DNA of 64,000 bases. Origin: Ralstonia condita. GTDB taxonomy: Bacteria; Pseudomonadota; Gammaproteobacteria; Burkholderiales; Burkholderiaceae. The stretch spans positions 248,001-312,000 of the forward strand of contig NZ_CATYWO010000001.1 of assembly GCF_958405655.1 (NCBI RefSeq), in the 5' to 3' direction. Every line of letters starts with the position of its first letter. Position 1 is the stretch's first letter. Position numbers and translations under genes: made by a program. This document shows positions 54,180 through 63,093 of the stretch, piece by piece. The notes under the pieces are model-generated. The model worked only from the letters and a program-made list of their open reading frames with translations. It did no database searches and was not told where the DNA came from.

Positions 54180-55067
54180 CTAGGCGTCTGCTCCGGCGCG
54201 GAACGTGTCGCACTGGCGGAGGTCTCCGCCATCAAAACCCTGGCGGAACCAGTGCATACGCTGCTCCGACGTGCCGTGCGTGAAGGCGTCCGGCGTGACG
54301 CTGCGGCCGGCATTGCGCTGCAGCGTGTCGTCCCCGATGGCGTGGGCGGCAGTGAGCGCCTGTTCAAGATCGCCGCGCTCGAGCAGGCCGCGTTGCTGCG
54401 CAAAGTGGCCCCACACGCCCGCCAGGCAATCGGCCTGCAGCTCCAGTTTGACGGACAGCGCATTGACCACGCGTTCGGGCTTGCCGGCCTGAGCGCGGCT
54501 GACCTTCTCCGAGACCCCCAGCAGGTTCTGCACGTGGTGCCCGACCTCATGCGCGACCACATACGCCGCGGCAAAGTCGCCCGGCGCGCCGAAGCGGCGT
54601 CGCAGCTCATCGAAGAAGCTGAGATCCAGATACACGTTGGTATCGGCCGGACAGTAGAACGGCCCGACAGCGGACGTGGCGTCACCGCAGCCTGAGCGGA
54701 TGCCCCGGCGGAACAGCACCAGCTTGGGTGGCTGATACGCGCGCCCGGCCTGTTTGAAGAGCTGCGACCACGTGTCTTCCGTGTCGCCCAGCACGTGCGT
54801 GACGAGCGATTTGCTACGCTCATTGTCAGTCTCGCCGGTCGGTCGGGCCGGGCTGTGTGGCGCGGACTGCACCGGCGCGTTCTGCGACGCCTGCATCACC
54901 ATGCCGAGGATTTCCAGGGGATTCTTGCCCATCAGCAGGCCGACGACTGCCACGATGGCAATCCCGCCGATGCCAAGCCGCATGCCTCCGCCACCGAAGC
55001 CACCGCCACCCGAGGACTCGCGTTCGTCCTCCACGTTACTGCTCTCGCGCATGTCATCCCAACGCAC
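54180..55067 (-). CDS. ypfJ: YpfJ-type neutral zinc metallopeptidase
   Basis: 295 residues from a GTG start (VRWDDMRESSNVEDER), which matches the MRW...RRESDNVEDRR start of E. coli YpfJ and has AGGGAG six bases upstream. One membrane helix (~30-50, GIGGIAIVAVVGLLMG) leads to a periplasmic or exposed domain with the zinc motif HEVGHH from residue 173 and CLAGVWGHFA later. Role unknown. Confidence 0.9.
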   Translation of the reverse strand: MRWDDMRESSNVEDERESSGGGGFGGGGMRLGIGGIAIVAVVGLLMGKNPLEILGMVMQASQNAPVQSAPHSPARPTGETDNERSKSLVTHVLGDTEDTWSQLFKQAGRAYQPPKLVLFRRGIRSGCGDATSAVGPFYCPADTNVYLDLSFFDELRRRFGAPGDFAAAYVVAHEVGHHVQNLLGVSEKVSRAQAGKPERVVNALSVKLELQADCLAGVWGHFAQQRGLLERGDLEQALTAAHAIGDDTLQRNAGRSVTPDAFTHGTSEQRMHWFRQGFDGGDLRQCDTFRAGADA

Positions 55068-55334
55068 GTGTTTCTCCCTTGATGCACTGGCACCGGCGTC
55101 ACACCCGGTAAACTTTGCAAAGTCTACCTGTCCGGAAGGCAAGCCGGCACCCACGGCGCCGTCGGAATCGTCTGCGGCGCGATCCGAAAACCCCGCTGGC
55201 AACGGATTGCGGAAGTTTGTGGCGTCGCACAATGCCCGGCAGGAAAGTTGCTAGCCAAAGCTGCCGATCCCGATGCCCCGCTGTCACGCGCGTGTCATGC
55301 GGCGATTTCCGAATAACGATCCCGAGTGTTCACC

Positions 55335-55952
55335 ATGCGTTTGCCTGCTTCGATGACGGCCCCACCGCCGAACGCCGCGGAGGCGCCTCCTCCCCTCGCT
55401 GCCATGCACGTCGATCCGACCCGGGTGTCCGACGTGGAGGCGGAGCCGCGCGCAGCCGAGTGCAGGCCCTGGTGGGCGCGCGCGTGGGGGGCCATGGTCG
55501 GTGGGGCGTTCACTAACGTGGCGGCGGCCCTTATCGCGGTGATGGGCGCCGCCTACGTCGGGATGTATCACGCGCCATGGGTGAAAAGCCTGGCTGGCCG
55601 TGCCCCGGCGACTGCGCAGGCGGGCGAGGCCGTGAGCGTCGCGGTGGCGGCGGTACCAGCCAGTGCCGTCCCGTCGCGGCCTGCGGCACCCATGGCGCAG
55701 CTCGAGCCGTCCGCGCAGGCGGCCTCGCCCGAACGCGTCGCGGCGGCGCGAGATCGCATGGAGCAGCGCATCTATTCACAGATGCCCGCCCGCGCTCGCA
55801 CGGTGGCGGAGACCGAGACGATCGACGAGTCAGCGCCTGGCTTCGAGAGCCATGGCCGGACGTCCCGCGGTACGCGCCGCCATCATCGGGGCGCACGTCA
55901 TCTGAAGGGTCAGGGCGCACCGTGGAATGCGGCCTGGTACAAGGGTGCCTGA
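55335..55952 (+). CDS. Membrane-anchored protein of unknown function
   Basis: 205 residues from MRLPASMTAPPPNAAEAPPP. One hydrophobic segment (~55-80, GGAFTNVAAALIAVMGAAYV), then an Ala/Pro-rich linker and a basic His/Arg-rich C-terminus (SRGTRRHHRGARHLKGQGAP). No family match. It probably lies in the inner membrane with most of its length on one side. Confidence 0.6.
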   Translation: MRLPASMTAPPPNAAEAPPPLAAMHVDPTRVSDVEAEPRAAECRPWWARAWGAMVGGAFTNVAAALIAVMGAAYVGMYHAPWVKSLAGRAPATAQAGEAVSVAVAAVPASAVPSRPAAPMAQLEPSAQAASPERVAAARDRMEQRIYSQMPARARTVAETETIDESAPGFESHGRTSRGTRRHHRGARHLKGQGAPWNAAWYKGA

Positions 55953-55983
55953 ACCGCTGCGACGAGCGTGGTCTTCTGCACGC

Positions 55984-57297
55984 TCAGGCGGCGCGCGCAG
56001 GCTTGCGCCGGCGCAGCGCAATCAGGCCCAGCGAGAGTCCGCTTACCGCGGCTGCGGTCAGCACGTAATAGCTCGGGGCCAGCGTATCGCCCGTCGCGTG
56101 GATCAGCCACGTGACGATGAGCGGCGCGAACCCGCCGAACAGCGTCACGCCCAGGCTGTAGCCGAGAGACAGCCCCGTCGAGCGCACGCGCGTCGGAAAG
56201 ATCTCCGACATCAGCGCGGGCATCGGGCCCGAATACGCCGCCTTGAAGATGCCCGACACGGCCTGCAGCACCAGCAGCGCGCCGATGGTCGGATGGGTGC
56301 GCAGCACGGCAAACATCGGGTAGATCAATAGCATCATCAGCACGGAGGTGGTCAGCATGATGCGAATGCGGCCGATGCGATCCGACAGCGCGCCCATCAC
56401 CGGGGAGAGCAGAAACTGCAGCCCGCCGTTCAGGACCACGACCGCGAACGATTGGGCTGCCGGCAGATGCAGCTGCTTCACGGCATATGTCGGCATGTAG
56501 AGCTGCAGCACGTAGACCGATACGGTCGACTGCGCCACCACGCCCACCGCCAGCAACAGGTTGGTCCACTGAGATGCGAACGTTGCCTGAGGACCGGCCG
56601 TCGTTTTCTTCTGTTCGGCGACAAATTCGGGCGTCTCATCCAGGTGTCGGCGGATGTAGAAGCCGACGGGCCCGACCAGCAGCCCGAAGACGAACGGCAG
56701 GCGCCAGCCCCAGCTTTCCAGATCGGCCGTCGTGAGCGACGCCGTCAGCAGTGCTCCGAAGCCCGAGGCAAGGATCGCCGCCAGGCCCTGGCTGGCGAAC
56801 TGCCAACTGGCGTAATAGCCGCGCCCGCGCGTGCTGTGTTCGACCATGAACGCTGTCGCGCTGCCGAACTCGCCGCCCACTGCAAAGCCCTGCACCAGGC
56901 GCGCAAGCAGGATGGCCACAGGCGCGACAAGGCCGATCTGACGGTAGCTCGGCATCACGGCAATTGCCAACGTGCCGACGATCATCAACAAGATGGACAG
57001 CGTCAGCGCCGCCTTGCGCCCCTTGCGGTCCGCATAGATGCCCAGCACGATCGCGCCCACCGGCCGCGTGATGAACGACACGCCAAAGCTGCCCACCGCA
57101 AACAGCAGCGACACCCATTCGTCGTCGGCAGGAAAGAACAGTTTTCCGATGATGGACGCGAAGAAGCCGTAGACCAGAAAGTCGTACCACTCCAGCGCAT
57201 TGCCGATCGACGACGAGATGACGATGCGGCGTGCGTGGGCAGGTGCAAGTGTGGAACGTGCGGGCGCGTCAGCACTTGCCGCGAGCGGAGCGGTCAT
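55984..57297 (-). CDS. MHS-family MFS transporter, second paralogue
   Basis: 437 residues, 12 helices. IGNALEWYDFLVYGFFASII, GIYADRKGRKAALTLSILLM and RLVQGFAVGGEFGSATAFMV mark the metabolite:H+ symporter family. It lies 95 bases downstream of the gamma-glutamyltransferase-family gene on the same strand, so uptake of a compound related to that enzyme's substrate is plausible. It is clearly diverged from the paralogue at 36122-37453. Confidence 0.9.
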   Translation of the reverse strand: MTAPLAASADAPARSTLAPAHARRIVISSSIGNALEWYDFLVYGFFASIIGKLFFPADDEWVSLLFAVGSFGVSFITRPVGAIVLGIYADRKGRKAALTLSILLMIVGTLAIAVMPSYRQIGLVAPVAILLARLVQGFAVGGEFGSATAFMVEHSTRGRGYYASWQFASQGLAAILASGFGALLTASLTTADLESWGWRLPFVFGLLVGPVGFYIRRHLDETPEFVAEQKKTTAGPQATFASQWTNLLLAVGVVAQSTVSVYVLQLYMPTYAVKQLHLPAAQSFAVVVLNGGLQFLLSPVMGALSDRIGRIRIMLTTSVLMMLLIYPMFAVLRTHPTIGALLVLQAVSGIFKAAYSGPMPALMSEIFPTRVRSTGLSLGYSLGVTLFGGFAPLIVTWLIHATGDTLAPSYYVLTAAAVSGLSLGLIALRRRKPARAA

Positions 57298-57392
57298 GGT
57301 GGGGTTCCTTTGGTGCTGGCCGGATTCGCTTTGATGGGGACTGTTGCGCGTTGCTGGTCCGGCTGACGGGGCAACGCGCCTGAGGGGAGGGC

Positions 57393-59021
57393 TTAGAAGC
57401 CCACCGCGTGGCCGTCGCGGCGGCTGTCGCTGGCGGCGACATAGCCGTGGTCTGCGTCATCCGACAGACGCCAGATGAACTGACCGGAGCCGAAATCCAT
57501 GTACGGGTCGGCCACCGATTCCAGCTTGTGTCCGCGCGCTTCCAGCGCGGCAACGGTGGCGGCGTTCATGGTCGCTTCCACGTCGAGGGTGAAATCGCGG
57601 TTGACCTTCCAGCGTGGTGCGTCGCACGCGGCCTGCGGCTGTTGCTTGTAATCGAGCATGCGCACCAGCGTCTGCAGATGGCCTTGCGGTTGCATGTCGC
57701 CGCCCATCACGCCGAAGCTCATCTGCGGCTTGCCGTCCTTGGTCAGGAACGCCGGGATGATCGTGTGGAACGGCCGCTTGCCGCCTTCCACCACGTTGGC
57801 CGACCGCGCGTCCATCGAAAAACCGAAGCCGCGGTTCTGCAGGCTGATGCCCGTGCCCGGCACGACCACGCCTGAGCCGAAGCCCATGTAGTTCGACTGG
57901 ATGAACGACACCATCATGCCGTTCTCGTCCGCGGCGGTCAGGTACACCGTGCCGCCGGCGCGCGGCATGCCGAAGGTGGGCACCTGCGCGCGGCCCATGT
58001 CGATGAGCTTGGCGCGTGCATCGAGGTACGCGTCGTCGAGCATCTGCTCGGGCGTGACCTCCATCGAGCGCGGGTCGGCCACGTATTTGTAGAGATCGGC
58101 AAACGCCAGCTTCATCGCTTCAATCTGCAGATGCTGCGAATCGGCCGAGTCGACGGGCAGGGCGCCGAGGTCGAAGCGGTCGAGAATGCCCAGGGCGATG
58201 AGCGCAGCGATGCCCTGGCCGTTCGGCGGGATCTCGTGCACGTCGTAGCCGCGGTAGCGCTTGGTGATGGGCTTGACCCACTCGGGCCGGTAGTCGCGCA
58301 GGTCTTGTGCGCTCATGCTGCCACCGCACTCGCGCGAGTACGCGGCGATGCGTTCAGCGAGTTCACCTTCGTAGAAATCGCGGCCGTTGGTCTGGCCGAG
58401 GCGGCGCAGCGTGGCCGCAGCCTCTCCAAAGACGAATTTCTCGCCGACCTCCGGTGCGCGCCCGTGCGGCATGAAGGCTCGCGCGTAGCCGGGCTGATTG
58501 TGCAGCTCGGGGATTGCTGCGGCCCACTTGTGCGCGACGATGGGCGCGACGGTGTGGCCACGCTCGGCAATCTCGGCGGCGGGTTCCAGCACATCGGCAA
58601 ACGGCAGCTTGCCGAAGCGCGCGTGCAGCGCGGCCCAGGCGGAGACGGCGCCGGGTACCGTCACCGCATCCCAGCCGCGCGTGGGGCGCTTCGGGTTGCC
58701 GTTGGCGTCTTCGCCATATTTCTTGCGGAAGTAGTCGAGGCTCCAAGCCTGTGGCGCGGTGCCGGAAGCGTTCAACCCGTGCAGTTCCTCGCCGTCCCAC
58801 AAGATAGCGAAGGCATCGCTGCCCAGACCGCACGAGACGGGCTCGACCACGGTCAGCATGGCTGCCGCCGCGATGGCCGCATCCACGGCGCTGCCGCCTG
58901 CCAGCAGCATGCGCAATCCGGCCTGCGCGGCCAGCGGGTGCGAGGTGGAGACAACGTTGCGCGCAAACAGGGGAATGCGAACCGTGGGATACGGGTTGTG
59001 CCAGTCGAAACGGTGGGACAT
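57393..59021 (-). CDS. Gamma-glutamyltransferase-family protein
   Basis: 542 residues from MSHRFDWHNPYPTVRIPLFA, without a signal peptide. Ntn-hydrolase of the GGT family: NVVSTSHPLAAQAGLRMLLA, VEPVSCGLGSDAFAILWDG, and the self-cleavage Thr in the GGTVYLTAADENGMMVSFIQ segment, where T-V-Y-L-T replaces the usual TTHxS. It is closer to YwrD/acylase-like cytosolic members than to periplasmic GGT. Divergent from a LysR gene. Confidence 0.88.
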   Translation of the reverse strand: MSHRFDWHNPYPTVRIPLFARNVVSTSHPLAAQAGLRMLLAGGSAVDAAIAAAAMLTVVEPVSCGLGSDAFAILWDGEELHGLNASGTAPQAWSLDYFRKKYGEDANGNPKRPTRGWDAVTVPGAVSAWAALHARFGKLPFADVLEPAAEIAERGHTVAPIVAHKWAAAIPELHNQPGYARAFMPHGRAPEVGEKFVFGEAAATLRRLGQTNGRDFYEGELAERIAAYSRECGGSMSAQDLRDYRPEWVKPITKRYRGYDVHEIPPNGQGIAALIALGILDRFDLGALPVDSADSQHLQIEAMKLAFADLYKYVADPRSMEVTPEQMLDDAYLDARAKLIDMGRAQVPTFGMPRAGGTVYLTAADENGMMVSFIQSNYMGFGSGVVVPGTGISLQNRGFGFSMDARSANVVEGGKRPFHTIIPAFLTKDGKPQMSFGVMGGDMQPQGHLQTLVRMLDYKQQPQAACDAPRWKVNRDFTLDVEATMNAATVAALEARGHKLESVADPYMDFGSGQFIWRLSDDADHGYVAASDSRRDGHAVGF

Positions 59022-59136
59022 GGTGCTCAGGTGAAGTGAGATTGACGATCGATTATTTGCGGTGCACAGAATTTAATAAAGTTAAAATTCATTGGATTCT
59101 GCTTAAGAAAAACTTGAGATTGCATCGGCACTGGCC

Positions 59137-60021
59137 ATGAGCACAGTTCGTTTCCTCCGGACCTTCGTCGCCGTCGCGCGTCATGGGTCATTTGCGGCCG
59201 CCGCAGAGCGCGTGGCACTGACGCAGGCCGCAGTGAGCCTGCAGATGCGCGCCCTCGAGGCGGAGTTGCGCCGCGACCTGTTTGATCGGTCGGGCCGCAC
59301 CGTCACCCTCAACGCCCATGGCCGCGCCCTGTTGCCGCAGGCAGAGCACCTGCTGGCCCTGTACGACGCCATGCGCATCGGCGACGAGCCGCAGACCGAG
59401 CTGGCCGGTGCGGTAGCAATCGGGGCGGTGGTGTCGGTCATGGGCTCCCTGGCGCATGCGGTGGCGGGGCTCAAACAGGTGCACAAGGGGCTCGATGTGA
59501 AGCTCGTCACCGGGAAATCGGGCGAACTGGCCGATCAGGTGGAGGCGGGCGAGCTGGACGGTGCACTGGTGGTGGAGCATCTGGAACGCCTGCCCGCCAA
59601 TCTGGCGTGGCATCCGCTCTATGCCGAGCCGCTGGTTGTCGTCGCCGGCCGCCACACACGCGGTCGTGCCGAAGAAGTCTTGCGCACCCACCCGTTCCTG
59701 CGCTTCGATCGCGCCGTCCGCACCGGCGCCCTGATCGACCGCGCCTTGCGCAAGACACACATGGCCGTCAACGAGTTCATCGAGGTGAATTCGATCGAGG
59801 CGATTGTCGAACTGGTGCGTCAGCAGGTGGGCGTGACGCTCGTGCCGCGCCTGCGCCGCGCCAGTTGGGAAAGCGATCCGGCCTTGCGCGTGCTGCCCAT
59901 GCCACCGCAGACGCCGGAGCGCACCGTCGGCATGATCGAGCGGAAAGAGCACGTGCGGCACGGAGTGATCCAAGCCGTACTCGATGCGCTCGAAACCACA
60001 TTCCGCAAGCCCAGCGCCTAG
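59137..60021 (+). CDS. LysR-family transcriptional regulator
   Basis: 294 residues from MSTVRFLRTFVAVARHGSFA. HTH at ~18-40 (AAAERVALTQAAVSLQMRAL), effector domain from ~88. It is divergent from the GGT-family/MHS gene pair across 115 bases with an AT-rich centre (TTTAATAAAGTTAAAATTC), which most likely holds its operator. Confidence 0.92.
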   Translation: MSTVRFLRTFVAVARHGSFAAAAERVALTQAAVSLQMRALEAELRRDLFDRSGRTVTLNAHGRALLPQAEHLLALYDAMRIGDEPQTELAGAVAIGAVVSVMGSLAHAVAGLKQVHKGLDVKLVTGKSGELADQVEAGELDGALVVEHLERLPANLAWHPLYAEPLVVVAGRHTRGRAEEVLRTHPFLRFDRAVRTGALIDRALRKTHMAVNEFIEVNSIEAIVELVRQQVGVTLVPRLRRASWESDPALRVLPMPPQTPERTVGMIERKEHVRHGVIQAVLDALETTFRKPSA

Positions 60022-60056
60022 ACTTGAAGCACCAAGGCTCGCTTCCGGAGGCTGTA

Positions 60057-60467
60057 ATGGACGGATTCATTGAACGCTGGCGCGACGAGCTGATCCTGCT
60101 CGGGCGCGTGCTGATGATGCTGTTGTTCCTGATTTCCGGCTGGGGAAAGCTGACGGGCTTCCAGGGCACCGTCGGCTACATGGGGACGGTCGGCGCGCCG
60201 ATGCCGATGGTCGCCGCCGCCATCGCGGTCGTCATGGAGTTTGGGGTGGGGATCGCGCTGCTGATTGGCTTCTGGACGCGTCCGCTGGCGCTGCTGATGG
60301 CGCTGTTCGTGCTGGGCACCGCGCTCATCGCCCACACGTTCTGGAACGTGGAAGGCGCCATGCAGACGGCCAACATGGTCCAGTTCTACAAGAACCTGAG
60401 CATCATGGGCGGGTTGCTTCTGCTGGCCGTGACGGGGCCGGGGCGGTATGCATTGCAGAAGTCGTAG
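60057..60467 (+). CDS. DoxX-family membrane protein
   Basis: 136 residues, four helices. LGRVLMMLLFLISGWGKLTG is the DoxX signature, with FGVGIALLIGFWTRPLALLM later. Family members are quinone-linked or redox-related membrane proteins without a settled function. It is 35 bases downstream of the LysR gene and read in the same direction, preceded by GGAGG. Confidence 0.9.
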   Translation: MDGFIERWRDELILLGRVLMMLLFLISGWGKLTGFQGTVGYMGTVGAPMPMVAAAIAVVMEFGVGIALLIGFWTRPLALLMALFVLGTALIAHTFWNVEGAMQTANMVQFYKNLSIMGGLLLLAVTGPGRYALQKS

Positions 60468-60476
60468 GTCGCGTGA

Positions 60477-62045
60477 TCAACGCAACGACCGCTGCACCAG
60501 CACCAGCACGGCAAATATCCCGCATGCCACCGCAAACCAGCTGAAGAGCTGCATGCCGGCGAGCAGCGTCGCCTGCCGGTCGATTTCCGCCGACAGGATT
60601 GCCAGCCGCTGTGGCGTCAGCGGATTCACCGCCTGCAGATCCGCCGTGAAGCGCGTCACATGCGCGACGATCAGCGAGCGCGATTCCACCTGCTGTGTCT
60701 GGAGTGACACGGCTGCCAGCCCGGTGCCCACCGCCGTGGCGAACTGTCGGGCGATGTTCTTCATCTGGTAGCCGTGGGCGAAGTCCTCTCGGTCGAGGTC
60801 CAGGTAGGTCATCATCGCCACCTGGATCATCACCGCTCCGGGCGTGATGCCCTCCAGGATCGAGACGGGAAAGAAGGCGTAGTCCGGTGCGCCGGGCATC
60901 AGGCTTGTCGCCAGAATGAGCGCGGCGGCGGCATACACGGCAAAGCCGATGGCGATGAAGCGGCGTTTGCGGAAGAAGAGCGGCAGCCAGGTCGTCATGA
61001 CCACCGCCACCACCGTCGACACTGCGCCGCTGATCATCAGGAACAGCGTGGTCGTGCGGAACGTGAAGCCCAGCCCGCCTTGTGACACGGCCGGAAACAG
61101 GTACGACCAATAGCCGCTCATCAGGTAATAGACCGCATAGAAGCCGATACCCCACAGGTAGCGGCGACCGTTCAGGCGCGAGAGGTCGAGCCAGGGGTCG
61201 GGGTGCGTGCGCAGACGATGCACGGCCAGCAGCAGCGACGCCGCGCCACCGAGCAGCAGCAGCGGAATCGCCGGCGATGCCGTCAGCCGGTTGTAGCGCA
61301 GCTCTGACAAGCCCATCAGGAACGACAGCGCGCCGATGGCCATGGCGCCCACCCCGATCCAATCCCATGCGCTGTCTTCGGGCGGGGCCTCGTGCGGACG
61401 GCGCGCGGCACGTGTGCGGGGCTGATGATGCTCGGGCGGCAGGAAGAACATCGCCGTCCACGCCACCGCTGCGAGCAACAGCTCGAGCCAGAAGATCACG
61501 CGCCACTCGCTGTATTCGAGCACTTCTGCGCAGATCCAGGGGGCGATGGTCGTCAAGCCGAACAGGCCGACGCTGAACATCAGCATCGGTGGAATGCGCT
61601 CATCGGGTTCAGCGGTGAGCTGGACCAGGATGCGCGAGGCCGAGAACAGCCCGCCCGCGCCCAGGCCCTGGATAGTCCGCCCGATGACCAGTTCACCGAT
61701 GCTGTTCGATTGCGCACACACCACGCAGCCGATCGCAAACAGCACAATGCCGACCAGCGAAAACGTCCGGTAGCCGACGTGGGCAGCAATGCGGCCGATG
61801 GCCAGGTTGGCCACCACTGCCGCGACGGCATAGGCGGTCACGGCATACAGATACGCCTCGGGGCTCGCGTGCACCCCACCCTGGATATGCTGGCCAGCTA
61901 CCGCCATCATCTGGGACGAGACAAAATCGAGTCCGGTGGACAGGCCCATTGCCAGTCCGAAGGCATGGACACGGGCGGACGAGAAATGCGGGAACGCCCG
62001 CAGGGAAGCGGGCCGGAGGATTTGCAGCGACATGGGCCGGAGCAT
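60477..62045 (-). CDS. DHA2-type MFS drug/proton antiporter
   Basis: 522 residues from the first ATG (518 from MSLQILRPASLRAFPHFSSA), about 14 helices. IQGLGAGGLFSASRILVQL is the MFS motif of helix 4-5, with a long middle segment (~200-260). GYQMKNIARQFATAVGTGLA is typical of EmrB-like proteins. No EmrA-type adaptor is adjacent. It is divergent from a LysR gene (52-base gap). Confidence 0.88.
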   Translation of the reverse strand: MLRPMSLQILRPASLRAFPHFSSARVHAFGLAMGLSTGLDFVSSQMMAVAGQHIQGGVHASPEAYLYAVTAYAVAAVVANLAIGRIAAHVGYRTFSLVGIVLFAIGCVVCAQSNSIGELVIGRTIQGLGAGGLFSASRILVQLTAEPDERIPPMLMFSVGLFGLTTIAPWICAEVLEYSEWRVIFWLELLLAAVAWTAMFFLPPEHHQPRTRAARRPHEAPPEDSAWDWIGVGAMAIGALSFLMGLSELRYNRLTASPAIPLLLLGGAASLLLAVHRLRTHPDPWLDLSRLNGRRYLWGIGFYAVYYLMSGYWSYLFPAVSQGGLGFTFRTTTLFLMISGAVSTVVAVVMTTWLPLFFRKRRFIAIGFAVYAAAALILATSLMPGAPDYAFFPVSILEGITPGAVMIQVAMMTYLDLDREDFAHGYQMKNIARQFATAVGTGLAAVSLQTQQVESRSLIVAHVTRFTADLQAVNPLTPQRLAILSAEIDRQATLLAGMQLFSWFAVACGIFAVLVLVQRSLR

Positions 62046-62097
62046 AAACTTGCCCGCCAGCCGGATAAACGGCCAACTCTAGGAACACTGTCCAGTC

Positions 62098-63021
62098 ATG
62101 CGAACAATGGAGTGGAACGACTGGGAAACCTTCTGCCGCGTGGTGGAAGCCGGCAGCTTCACCGCCGCCGCAGACGCGCTGGGTATCCCGAAATCGACGG
62201 CCAGTGCCGCCGTGTCGCGGCTGGAGGCATCGCTGGGCGTGCGGCTCATGACCCGCACCACGCGCCAGTTGCGGCTGACCGAGGCGGGCTCGCATTTTTA
62301 CGACGACATCGCCCCACTGTTCGAGCGCCTGCGCGAAGTCCACGCGGATACCACCGCCGCCAGCGAAGCCGTGGCCGGCACGCTGCGGATTGCCGCGCCA
62401 TACGAAGTCGGCGCCCAGCACCTGACCGAGCCCGTGTGCCGTACGCTCGAGCGCTATCCGCACCTGCAGATCCAGGTGCATATCTCATGGGAGCAGCCTG
62501 ACCTGCTCGCCAGCGGTTACGACATCGTCTTTGTCATGGTTGATCAGGTCCTGCCCGATTCGTCGCTGGTGGCGCGCCGCGTCGTGCTGATCCCGCGCGG
62601 TTTGTATGCCGCGCCATCGTTGCTCGCAGCGCGCGCGCCGCTGAAGACCCCGGCGGACCTGGCCGGCTGGCCTTGCCTCTCTGGCCCGGACGATGCGAGC
62701 TGGGCCTTTCGGCCGGTCGGCGAGCCCACAGCGGAGCCCATTGAAATCCCCATCCAGCCGCGCCTGCAGACGCTCAATGCGGAGATGCGCGCACGGGCCG
62801 CCGTGCGCGGCCTGGGCGTGGCGCGCATGGCGCGCTCGGTGGGCGATGCGGAAGTCGCCACGGGCCGGCTCGTACGCGTGCTGCCAGATTTCGAACTGAC
62901 TGCGTTGCGCGTCTACGCGCTGATGCCGGCACGCAAGCTGGTGCCACGCAAGGTGCGCGTCTTCCTGGACGCGCTGGAGGCCGAGGGCGTGACGTCGGCA
63001 CCTGCGCCGGCCAAGTCCTGA
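62098..63021 (+). CDS. LysR-family transcriptional regulator
   Basis: 307 residues from MRTMEWNDWETFCRVVEAGS; the ATG at 62107 (MEWNDW) is an alternative. HTH at ~20-45 (AADALGIPKSTASAAVSRLE). The SAAVSRLE and TRTTRQLRLTEAG segments resemble the AaeR/DmlR-like branch. Divergent from the DHA2 transporter, its likely target. Confidence 0.92.
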   Translation: MRTMEWNDWETFCRVVEAGSFTAAADALGIPKSTASAAVSRLEASLGVRLMTRTTRQLRLTEAGSHFYDDIAPLFERLREVHADTTAASEAVAGTLRIAAPYEVGAQHLTEPVCRTLERYPHLQIQVHISWEQPDLLASGYDIVFVMVDQVLPDSSLVARRVVLIPRGLYAAPSLLAARAPLKTPADLAGWPCLSGPDDASWAFRPVGEPTAEPIEIPIQPRLQTLNAEMRARAAVRGLGVARMARSVGDAEVATGRLVRVLPDFELTALRVYALMPARKLVPRKVRVFLDALEAEGVTSAPAPAKS

Positions 63022-63093
63022 GGCCTTTGCCGAAGCGCCGCGCCGGATGTCACAATCGGCGCTTTCCTATTCGGATTGTGAGGGCCGGCGACC

